DNA from: Emiliania huxleyi CCMP1516
Lineage: Eukaryota > Haptophyta > Isochrysidales > Noelaerhabdaceae
NCBI RefSeq assembly: GCF_000372725.1
Contig: NW_005202428.1
Span: 35,214-99,213, forward strand
Direction: 5' to 3'
DNA length: 64,000 nt
The notes below the pieces were generated by a model that saw only the letters and a list, made by a program, of their open reading frames with translations, had not been told where the DNA came from and made no database searches. The position numbers were made by a program, and so were the translations under genes. Every line of letters begins with the position of its first letter. Position 1 is the stretch's first letter. This document shows positions 53,137-62,118 of this stretch, piece by piece.

Positions 53137-53169
<33 letters not shown>
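53127..53169. repeat. (CA)n microsatellite
   Basis: About 14 CA units, followed by repeat L. Confidence 0.9.
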
Positions 53170-53170
<1 letters not shown>

Positions 53171-53317
53171 GCTCACCCACGCGCACCGGGCCTTGCACTT
53201 TGAATGCCGTGGGGCTCCTGTCGTCAGACGTGGAGACGCGAGGGTTGCCCCCCCTTGCCCCACCACCTCGTGTGTGTGGAGAAGTTTACCTTACCTTACC
53301 TTACCAAACGGGGGGGG
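53168..53317 (+). repeat. Dispersed repeat L, copy 1
   Basis: cgctcacccacgcgcac then ggctcctgtcgtc, ttgccccaccacctcgtg and ttaccttaccttacc. The same sequence closes the large WDR47-like intron at 63587-63710, so this repeat can supply an intron 3' end. Confidence 0.85.
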
Positions 53318-53373
53318 GGGCCAAACACGCACAAGGCATGTAACCTGTTTTGTGTACTAAGCATGCTTGCTGT

Positions 53374-54075
53374 TCAGCTCGTGCTCGGGTCGCTCGTCAG
53401 CTGGACGTCGCCAGCTGGAGTGCGCTTCGCCTCGCCGCCTTTGTCTGCGTAGTTGTTCAGGTATTGGTCCAGGAACTGGGCCTGCGAGGCCGTCATCCAT
53501 GCAAAATAGGCCAGCCCAGATATTGTAGAGAGGACTGTGAACACGAGAACGACGTAAAGCTCCCTGTGGCCGAACAGGATGAACATGTACAGTGGAAACA
53601 ACGCGAGCAAGAGGACCAGCGCGACGACGGTGAGGACCGCCGGGATGCCCTCGGCGGCGCCCACTGCGGCGGCCGGTCTCGATCTGGTGAGCTCTGGGTT
53701 TAAACGGGAAAGTGGGCTGGACGTCTGGGGGGGGGGGGGGGGTGCTTGCGAGCGGCAGCAGCGCACTCTTGTAAAGCAGATCGTCTACGTACTGCATGGG
53801 GATGAGCGTGAGCGACGTCAAGTTCAAGATGAGGAGGACGGTGGCCACGAGGAGGGCCACCGAGGAGAGGGTCGCTGCGAGGAAGAAGATCGACCGAATG
53901 GTCTTTTCGCGCTGAAGTCACGGTCCGTCTCATCGAGATCAATCTCGGTAAAGACGCACCCAATCGAGATGCTCGCGATGAAGGCTGACAGCACTGCTGT
54001 GTTTTGCCACTGGGACTCGAGGCGCCCATGGAGCTGTTCGTTGTCAACAGCAGCAAAGAGCTTGTGGATCGGCGA
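53374..54075 (-). CDS. Four-helix membrane protein, 5' incomplete
   Basis: Minus-strand pieces: LFAAVDNEQLHGRLESQWQN then TAVLSAFIASISIGCVFTEI (about 54060-53935), SIFFLAATLSSVALLVATVL and LILNLTSLTLIPM (about 53900-53800), and GIPAVLTVVALVLLLALFPL, YMFILFGHREL, YVVLVFTVLSTISGLAYFAW ending SDPSTS (53690-53374). Four hydrophobic segments. Frames change between the first two pieces near 53905-53920 with no space for an intron, which suggests an indel. An intron in the poly-C region (53725-53765) separates the last piece. No family recognised. The upstream start is not seen. Confidence 0.5.
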
Positions 54076-54414
54076 GATACGGGCGAGATATCGCGCGAAG
54101 CGGGATTTTTTTGAGAGCGCCTTCGTTGTGAGCCGATGGGTGAAAGGGAAGACCCGCCCGAGGTCTGATGCTCACCCATTGAGGAAGTGAGTGAGGAACT
54201 GCTCGGCCCACCCCTGATCCTGCTGAACAAGCTCCTCTTGTAGCTCGATCGGTCACACCGCCATCACCGTCGGGGAGAGTGGGGACGACACTGCTTCTGC
54301 AGCGTGCACCTCGATCCTGTACCGTGTTTGTTATGACCCCCCCCCAATGAACACACCAGTGAGGGAGGGCGAGACGATCGAGGGGTCCCGCCCGTAGAGA
54401 GAGAGAGAATTCTT

Positions 54415-54580
54415 GATACGAAACCACGACGACACACACCAGTCGACTCGCATCGGTTGCCTCCATGAACGGCGGAGCTATTCTCGCGCCCACACCACAC
54501 CTGGCTCCAACGTGGACACGCCCATAGCTGGGGACACTACTAGGTCACGCATGGCATCACAGAAGTTTTATCTCTGGGCC
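54415..54580 (+). repeat. Dispersed repeat E, copy 2
   Basis: Direct counterpart of 40845-41010. Confidence 0.88.
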
Positions 54581-56040
54581 CCGAAAGGCATCTCTAGCAG
54601 TGTCGTTACACATGCTCCCTCCCCTCCTGGGCGCATGTGCCTCACGTCTCGCCAGAGCATAAGCCCTTGGCGTGTGGCGAGACGAGTTTTTCGCCATCGC
54701 AGTGAGCAGCAAGCCGCCCGCCGCAAACAGCCGGAGGCATCGCCACGGCACTGGCTGCGCCGCGCTCCCGCACCCGTCGACGAAGCTCCCCCCGCGGAAG
54801 ACCGCGCGTAGCGACGCCTTGACGATCGAGATGAGCGCGCTCGAGGCTCGCCCACCTACTGCCCCTGAGAGTTGGTTATGAGTGGGCTCGGCTCCCCCCC
54901 TTGGGATCGAAGCTTCCACGACCTCACACCCAACACCACAGGTGGGATCAGAGAGAGACTCCGCACCGGACACCGCCCGGGCACAGACTCCCTACCCATC
55001 GGATCGCACAGGGCCCCCTCGGAGCAGCCCACACACAATCACGCATCGGCAGAATTAGTGCCTGAATCAGGCAGACAGCACAGACAAGGAGAGGAGAGAG
55101 AGGAGAGAGAGAGAGAGGAGAGGGGAGAGGGTGAGGGTGTGTGCACACGTGTGGAGAGGGAGGGTGTCTGTGGTGGGCTGTAGTCGTACTACGTGGTTAA
55201 AACCACGCGCCCCTCAGGAGCTTAAGGTAGAGTGGAGCGTCCCAGACGCCTCGGTGCCTCCCACCGGGTGAGACCATCCGGATCTGCCTGCCGCGTCCTC
55301 CGTACGCAGCAGTCCCCGCGATGGCCCACGGTCCTCCGTCGCCAGGTCGAACCCCCTGCCTCCCGGTTGACCCCCCGGTCCCCGTACTCCACCATGAAAT
55401 AAACTCAAAGTCCACCACAGCCACCAGCCTCCACCTCCACCGTCGAGCCGCGATCGCTGCCGCCCGCGACGCCGCCCGCCGCGTCAGATCGCCGCAACGC
55501 GCGCACCGAGTCGAGTCGGAGAGCCGCACCGCACCAGCAGCAGCATCTGCACCACCAGCAGCAGCAGCAGCAGCAGCACCACCACCAAAGAGAGAGGCGC
55601 ACCTGCCCGACGCCGCCCGCCTCGTCAGATGCTTGCGACGCGCGCGTCGAGCCCAGTCTCAGAGCCGCGCCGCGCCAGCAGCAGCATATGCACAGCAGCA
55701 GCATCATCACCACCACCAGCAGCAACAGGGAGAGGCAGTGCAGGCGCAGAAGCGCTCGCAAAGCCGCGCGCAGCGCCGCGCACGCCACGCTGCGGACTGT
55801 CGGACGAGCGCAGCGCATGTCGGCGGCGAGCCGCGTCGCCAGCCGTCTCGCGAGAGAGCCGCGCCGCCGCGTGCGCGCAGCAGCCGCCGCGGCAGAGGCG
55901 AGCCGCGGCGACGTCCGCACTAACGGATAACGGCCATTGGCGGTTTTGGGGAGGGTACCCATTCGTTGCTGGTAGCGAGTCGACGCTGCTTGACCTGCCA
56001 GCGTCGACTCGCCCTGTTCGCAGATCTCCTCTGCTGGCGC
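54581..56040. other. Gene-poor stretch with CAG/CAC-rich block
   Basis: Positions 55550-55740 are rich in cagcagcag and caccaccag triplets, giving Gln/His-rich or Leu-rich artefact frames. A gagagagagg tract lies at 55080-55160. No supported gene. Confidence 0.5.
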
Positions 56041-56041
56041 C

Positions 56042-56300
56042 ATGTGCCTGTCGCCGGCGCTGCAGAGCGGCGAGGACATCGTCAGCCACCAGCTCGAGCT
56101 GCAGTCGATCTTGCACGGTGTGCACCAGCGCTACGCCGGCCGCCAAGGGCGGTACAACAAGCACGACACGGCGCGGCTCCGCTACATCAAAAACACCGCC
56201 TTCCCGGGCCTGCGCTTCGGCAAGATGGTGCCGGAGCGAGACATGGCGATGCTCAGCCCTCTCCCACCGTCGCGGATCGCCCGTCACCTCGCCTCTCCGC
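56042..56300 (+). CDS. Hypothetical exon
   Basis: The frame encodes SGEDIVSHQLELQSILHGVH then QRYAGRQGRYNKHDTARLRY and IKNTAFPGLRFGKMVPERDM before losing protein character. The mixed composition suggests a real coding segment. The start ATG is at 56042, a donor could follow MAML near 56255, and no downstream exon or family could be assigned. Confidence 0.3.
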
Positions 56301-57415
56301 AGGGTCATCTCTCGCGCCGTCTGCATCTCTCTGCCGGTCGCCAGCACCCGCCACCGACTGGCTGCACCGCCACTCGCGACGCGCCACCCTCGCTCACCAG
56401 CCTGCATACGCGCTACTCCCGCCGTGCCTTTGCTGCCACATGGATCGCATGTCACTGCAAACGCGCCCGCAGCCGCGCCGTAAAGGTCTGCCTTGCTGGC
56501 TGACGATCTCACTCTCCCGCTCCTATTGCATCTGCCTCCCGCCTCCCAGCTCACATTTGACACTGCAGTAGGTGCTCCTGTCGACGCTGCCGCCGCTGCC
56601 ACCGCTACTGTCACCGCTCGTTTGATAATCGACGCCACGCTTAGCGGCAGCGAGATCCGAGGTTGAGTCAACTTGCCTGGTGCGCTCTTGCGCGTGCCTT
56701 CAAGATCCACAAGTCAATTTGTACCAGAAATCCAAAGGTGGTGCAAAATGGATATCTCAAGATTGGCCTTTATTTCGCGCACCTGCTCTCCGCCGCCGCC
56801 GCTTACCTGCTGGCACGCCACCGCCCCGCGTCGCTAACTCAAGCCTCCCTGCTGCATCTTGCCACCCCTGCCACATGACTCGACCGCCGTCGCTGCTACC
56901 GCCCTCCCCGCCGCCCTCGAAGGCGCCACCAGCATTACGGCCGCCTTCATATCTCATTGATGCTGCCACCAACGCCACTTCCTCGATTCTGTGCCGCTGC
57001 AGCGGCGAGGCGCCGTCGCCACGATCGCCGCCAGCGCTGCTGATAGCCTCGGAGCGTCGCCGTGGCCGCGTTCTGGTCTGCCCACGCTTCCCTAAAACGT
57101 CTAGGACGAGCTCAGAGGCTAAGGGCGCATCATGTGGGACCATCTAGCTCTACTGGGTCCGCGACGGTGGTCGGCGCACCCCCGTCTCGAACGTGTGTGC
57201 TCTCTGTCTGTCTGTCTGTTGTTTCGGCTAAGTCGTTTTGTACCGGATTTCAATGTTAGTGGCAAAACCGCGGAGCCGAAAATGGCGTTTAATTTCGCGC
57301 ACCTGCTGTCCGCCGCCTGCGGCGGCGCTCCGCGCCGCTTGGGGCGCCTGCGGCGCCCCTGGGCGCGCTGCGCGCGCCTGTTTTGGGGGGGCTACCAGCA
57401 CCGAAAAAGTGCCGG

Positions 57416-57451
<36 letters not shown>

Positions 57452-57489
57452 GCCCGTACCACGCGGATTCGACCCTATCCAGTTAGGTT

Positions 57490-58485
57490 AGGTAGAAAGG
57501 TGAAGAACAGCCAGGCTCGGACTGGAACGCCCACGAGTGCTCGGCAGAGGGGGCAACGGAAGCGGGCTCTGGCCAAGGCGGAGCAGCAATGGCGCTTCAG
57601 AGATCACGTGCGTCAGCAATTTGGCGTCATCTCCCACCTCGAGATATCTGGCTACCCTCTGTACCGCGATCATGACCCCATGTATGCCCACCGGCCCACC
57701 GGCCCCCGTGGGTTCTACCGGAGGTCCTCGCATTACGATCGCGCGCGTCTCAAGGCCCTAGGCCTAGACCGCCAATACACTTACGCCCCCCGCTTCCCCT
57801 CTGGCCTGCTCGAGTCTTTGCGCGCGAACCGCTCCTCTACCAAGGACGCGCCACCCACCGACGGCTCCCCCGAGGACACCTCCTCGGGTGATGACTCTTC
57901 CGACGACCCTCCGTCTGACGGGGACGACCATCTCGCAACTGCTCTTGCAGAGGAAGCCGCCAACCGTGCCCTCGAGCAGTCCCTCGACAAACTCGCGTCT
58001 CAGCCCCGCCGGCCACAGCCGCGCCGCGAGCGGCCTGCTCGAGGGGACCCTGGCCACTGGGAGGGGATCATTGCCCACACGCTCTCGCATTTCCGCCAAC
58101 GCCATCGCCCTGTCTCAGAGGCCACCGCCTCCGAGCTCCCCGCCGGCCCTTCTCTCGCGCGGCTGCCACCGCCACCGCGCGAGGCGAATGCCTCCCAGCT
58201 CCTACCGGCCGCAACCGGCCCGCCCTCCCGCCGCCGCCGCACCCAGATGCTGAAGCCTCTCGGGTGGCCCAGGAGGCCCGCACCGCCTCGCGCTCCCCTG
58301 CAGCGCCCCGACCCCTCCCTGACCGCCCCCGAAAGCGAAGCCCGCGCCCTGCGCGGCCACCCAACCGATTCTGACTCCGACCCCAGGGCCTAGGCGGCCC
58401 GCCATGAAATCTAGCCGTGTGTGCTGGCGTCCGGGTCCCAGCGGGTTTTCACGTAACAAGTACACACACCAACGCGGTATGGGTG
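57490..58485 (+). mobile_element. Repeat F split by an ORF-bearing 0.93-kb segment
   Basis: The left part (gtagaaaggtgaagaacag, ccaggctcggactgga) and the right part (caccaacgcggtatgggtg, 58460-58485) together make one repeat F unit. Between them sits an uninterrupted frame. This is either an insertion into repeat F or the long parent of a family whose other copies are deletion derivatives. Confidence 0.5.
57494..58393 (+). CDS. Repeat-borne ORF of unknown function
   Basis: About 300 codons. The N-terminal part is basic (QRGQRKRALAKAEQQWRFRD, HVRQQFGVISHLEISGYPLY), followed by aromatic/Arg-rich sequence, an acidic Ser/Asp stretch (EDTSSGDDSSDDPPSDGDD), a short helix (LATALAEEAANRALEQSLDK) and a Pro/Arg-rich tail. 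No zinc knuckle, protease, reverse transcriptase or transposase motif was seen. Its flanks are halves of dispersed repeat F, so it is probably carried by the element. The ATG is not fixed: the frame is open through the repeat. Confidence 0.4.
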   Translation, partial: RKVKNSQARTGTPTSARQRGQRKRALAKAEQQWRFRDHVRQQFGVISHLEISGYPLYRDHDPMYAHRPTGPRGFYRRSSHYDRARLKALGLDRQYTYAPRFPSGLLESLRANRSSTKDAPPTDGSPEDTSSGDDSSDDPPSDGDDHLATALAEEAANRALEQSLDKLASQPRRPQPRRERPARGDPGHWEGIIAHTLSHFRQRHRPVSEATASELPAGPSLARLPPPPREANASQLLPAATGPPSRRRRTQMLKPLGWPRRPAPPRAPLQRPDPSLTAPESEARALRGHPTDSDSDPRA

Positions 58486-58605
58486 TCAAGCTAATAGATC
58501 ATAAAAGCGTGTCGTGGCCGTTTGCCCCTCATCGCCATCTCGACGCCTACTCGAGTACACCGGGGGCCTGCTGGCGAAACTCGGCTCTCGGGGCAGAGCC
58601 GTGCA

Positions 58606-59616
58606 ATGTCAGCGTCTACCTGCACTTCGCTGTCAGCAGCAGGCAGCAAGTGCGCGGCGAGCGGCGGCTACCGCCTCTCACCCACCAGCGGCACCCAGGG
58701 CGGCAGCTTCATCGACTGCTACACCGACTGCGCCGCCGCGGCGGCGTGCGAGGGCTTCAGCTACGGCGAGAGTGTGGGCAGCACGTCGTTCTGCGTCACA
58801 TGCAACAGCAACGACGCAAGCGCTCTGGACGTGGACGCCAGGGTGACACACTACGCCATGTGCGACCCGCCGCCCGCGCCGCCGCCACTGCCGCTGCCTC
58901 CACCGCCTGACGCAGAGGGCCGCATCATGCCTGCCTCGGTGCGCCAAGACCCTCATATTCACTTTGCGCACGGGGGGAAGGCTGATTTTCGGGGCCGCAA
59001 CGGCGTCTTGTACAACTTCTTCTCCGCCCCATGGTTGGCCGTAAATGTCAAGACTGAGGATGCAACATTTCTGCTGCATGGTGGCAAGCTCACTGTCCAC
59101 GGTAGTTTCATAACCGAAGCGCATATTGTCGTCCGCGCTAGATCCCCGACGAATGCCTCAATGTGGGCAACCGAGCTAAATGACGACAACTGGGGATGGA
59201 AGGTCATCAACGGGTCGTGCAAGCGCCGTCACTTCCAATTTGGAAGGTGGGGGACCAAACAATGTGGCGAACTCAGGATTGAGATGACGTTTTCCACCGC
59301 CACTTTCACTCTCGGGAACTGGTCTATCGTAGTGCAAGGTAACCGTGTCTATGACAGGATCTCGGGCCCAAAACACCGCCTGGATGTCAGTTTTAGTGGT
59401 AGGGGCGATGCCGCCGCGCGATCACTTCCGCATGGGATCATTGGGCAGTCATTCTCTTCTTTGACGCCACGGTATGGCCTCCTGGACAAGTATCCCGACG
59501 CAGGCAATTTTACAACCGTGGCCATGGCTGAGGGTGCAATCGAGGGGGAGGCTGCTTTGTACGAGATGAGGTCCCCATATTCTACCCACTTTGCCTTCTC
59601 ACGCTTCGACGAGTAG
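58606..59616 (+). CDS. Secreted-type protein: Cys-rich PAN-like head plus VWD/root-cap-like domain
   Basis: 336 codons in one exon. Residues 1-90 are Cys-rich (CTSLSAAGSKCAASGGYRLS, CYTDCAAAAACEGFSYGES, SFCVTCNS), the pattern of an extracellular apple/PAN-like or WSC-like module. A Pro-rich linker (PPAPPPLPLPPPP) follows. Then QDPHIHFAHGGKADFRGRNG and VLYNFFSAPWLAVNVKTEDA resemble the DPHxxGxxGxxFDFxG start of VWD-like/root-cap domains found in secreted algal proteins. NASM and NWSI sequons fit glycosylation. No signal peptide is seen from this Met, so an upstream exon is likely. Confidence 0.5.
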   Translation: MSASTCTSLSAAGSKCAASGGYRLSPTSGTQGGSFIDCYTDCAAAAACEGFSYGESVGSTSFCVTCNSNDASALDVDARVTHYAMCDPPPAPPPLPLPPPPDAEGRIMPASVRQDPHIHFAHGGKADFRGRNGVLYNFFSAPWLAVNVKTEDATFLLHGGKLTVHGSFITEAHIVVRARSPTNASMWATELNDDNWGWKVINGSCKRRHFQFGRWGTKQCGELRIEMTFSTATFTLGNWSIVVQGNRVYDRISGPKHRLDVSFSGRGDAAARSLPHGIIGQSFSSLTPRYGLLDKYPDAGNFTTVAMAEGAIEGEAALYEMRSPYSTHFAFSRFDE

Positions 59617-60159
59617 GACGCTGCTACGCATTTGGCTTCTGCATCTGCCTTGCACGAGGGTCCACTGCAAGTGTCCTGGACCTAGCATCGGCCTAGCACG
59701 TCTACCGGCACGCCGACGGCAGCAGGTGACAGGCTCCTTTACTCATATTGCCGGCGTCGGCGAGGGAGTCGCGTGGATGGCAGACATGCGCGCAGCTTGC
59801 AGGCGACGGGAAGGCGGGCGCGCTCTCCGGTCCCAGCGTCCGCGTTCGCACGGCTCACTCACTCACTCAACATTCCCCTCGCTCCACCGTGGCTGGCCTC
59901 GTGTCCGCGTCCGGGGCACCTTCGTGGGCGAGCTACTTTCTACTTCTTTTTTGGCTCCCGTGGTGCACCTGTGTATGCTGTGTTAGTGCCAGTGCGCGCC
60001 AGAGAGAGAGATTGTTAGCAATACCAAACACTTCGTGTCAGAGTTTTTGTTTTTTACTTTTGTCGCGCCGATCCCGTGCCTGTGGTGCGGTGAGACGGCG
60101 CCCGAAAATTCTTTTCCAGTGTACCTGTGTTAGTGCCAGTGCGCGCCAGTCCCGTGCCC

Positions 60160-60547
60160 AGACCCCGACTCGGACGACGGTGACGGCAAGCCCGACTACT
60201 TCGACCCCGACTCGGACAGCGACGGCAAGCCCGACTACCTCGACCCCGACTCGGACGGCGACGGCCTGCCTGACGCGCTGGATCCCGACTCGGACGGCGA
60301 CATCCCCAACTCGGTGGAGGGCTCCGTGGACGGCGTTTGCATCCCCGGCTACCTCGATCGACCCCGACTCGGACAGCGACGGCAAGCCCGACGCCGAGGA
60401 GGGCGCGGCCGACAGCGACAGCGACGGCATTCCCGACGCCAAGGAGTCCAACACCGCCGACACGGACGGCGACGGCCTGCCTGACGCGCTGGATCCCGAC
60501 TCGGACGGAGACGGCATCCCCGGCTGTGTTAGTGAGTACGCCACATG
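60160..60547 (+). pseudogene. Thrombospondin type-3 repeat fragment with 4-bp frameshift
   Basis: In one frame the sequence reads DSDGKPDYFDPDSDSDGKPD and then DGDGLPDALDPDSDGD, the calcium-binding DxDxDGxxD loops of TSP type-3 repeats. At 60352-60361 the text ctcgatcgacccc holds an extra tcga compared with the other repeat units, and the reading continues in a different frame (DSDSDGKPDAEEGAADSDSD, DTDGDGLPDALDPDSDGDGI) to a stop near 60547. No start codon or signal peptide. The piece is preceded by two copies of gttagtgccagtgcgcgcca (59981 and 60128). Probably a degenerate gene fragment, or exons whose splice skips the duplication. Confidence 0.6.
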
Positions 60548-60857
60548 AAGGACTCCATACCCGAAAAAAAAGCGAGAAATCCGAGCATCTGGCCCGCTGG
60601 GTGGCGGCAAATGATCGCAGTGGGCGTCAGAAGACTCGTCCTTGCGCGAGGAGAGCTCGATAGACTCGAGGGGCCAAGATATGCTGCGAGGAGGGCGGAG
60701 CTGCGCCGAAAGGCAAAAGAATCTAGGGTACCATACTTCCGGGCCGGTGTGCGGGGAGCGAATCTTAACGACCGCCCCAGAAGCTTTCTGAGCGCACCAA
60801 TCGGGCCAGGATCATCAGCATATGTCCCCTCCACAACATCGTGGGCGTTTGAGCGTG

Positions 60858-60985
60858 AGTATGTATGTATGTAGAAAGATGAACAACAGTCAGGCTCGGA
60901 CTGGACACCAACGCGGTATGGGTGGACGCGGGACAGATGATGGCGACACGCACGAACGACACACAGACACAAACAAGCTCACAAG
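60858..60985 (+). repeat. Dispersed repeat F, copy 3
   Basis: Preceded by gtatgtatgtatgtag and followed by acacagacacaaacaagctc, as at 40.7 kb. Confidence 0.85.
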
Positions 60986-60999
60986 ACACACAGCCAGCT

Positions 61000-62118
61000 G
61001 ATCAGCTGGCTGCCACACACCCTGAGTTGGCGTACACATAACTCAAGGCCGCGCACCCCCCCTGTCGTCTCCCCCAGCCAAGTCGCCGAAGGAACAAACA
61101 AGGGCACAACAACACAACAGACGACAGGGGCGAGCGCGTGAGGCTGGAGCAGTCTTGCTCGTCCTCTAGCAATCTCCGCCGACCGCGAGGCCGGACTAGA
61201 CCGTGTGTGGGGTCATGTGAGGTGTCTCTGGTCACTCTCCTCAGGGGCTAGCCGCCAGCCGCTAGCCCTATCTCGCACTCACTGGCGGTGACAATTCTAT
61301 GGGTGAGCGTATGCGAGTAGAGGCGCGTGAGCCGATTCTTGATCGCATGCCATTGGCATATAACTTGGCTTGGCGTGCGACCTCAGCGCGCCCGCCGTCA
61401 GCTCGACGGGGCGCGCATGTCAGCGAGAGGTTTGCCGGTAGAGCGATCCCGGTCTTGTCGAACGCGAGCCCCACGCCACGGTTGCCAGCCGTGCCTTCGC
61501 GAGAGTCGCCCTCGAGCCGCGTCCCGTCGGCACTACCCTCGAGTGCGTGTCGCTTTGGTTGGCGACACCCACTCGTCGAGGACAGTCCGGCCGACGGGAG
61601 CCTGTCGCGCGCCGGCGACGAATGCGGCGTGCGTGTGTGCCTTCGAAGCGACGATGGCACGACCACCGCCCTGCTTCCTGACCGGGCAAGGAGGGGCCTA
61701 CTCCCGTTCCGCGAGGAACAGGAGGTCTCCCCCCCTCCCCCGGCCTGACGCCTGAGCAGCGACGGGTGGACGGCAGCCCCTTCGAGGTTGGCAGGCGAGC
61801 CAGTTCAGTCTCAGCCACACGCCCCCCGCGCCTGTACTCCACCAAGTCAAGGTGAAAAGATCTTATCAGCCAGCTGGGCAGGGCAGGCGGGCAGGCGGGC
61901 GGGGTCAGGGAAGACTATTCCAAGACTCGCGAGAGATGCCACACGCCCCTCGCGCGAGGCAGTTCGCAGAGCACCTCCTACCCACGCGAGGTTAGCATCC
62001 ACCCCTCGCAAGACTATGTATGTATGTAGGTAGGTATGGGGGCGGCGTGAGTTGACCACACCATACCCCGCAAAAAGTCCGAACGCAGGGCTGGCTTGGC
62101 TGACCTCTCTCTCGACAG
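61000..62118. other. Intergenic region 5' of the WDR47-like gene
   Basis: Overlapping arginine-rich frames on both strands without motifs. (gtat)n and (ggca)n short runs at 62018-62040 and 61885-61900. The sequence ctctcgacag directly before 62119 is a good splice acceptor, so a 5' UTR or leader exon probably lies here. Confidence 0.5.

Noticed and set aside
60038-60610. Minus-strand ORF with VRVGVEVVG repeats
   Set aside because: Antisense of the TSP type-3 calcium repeats.
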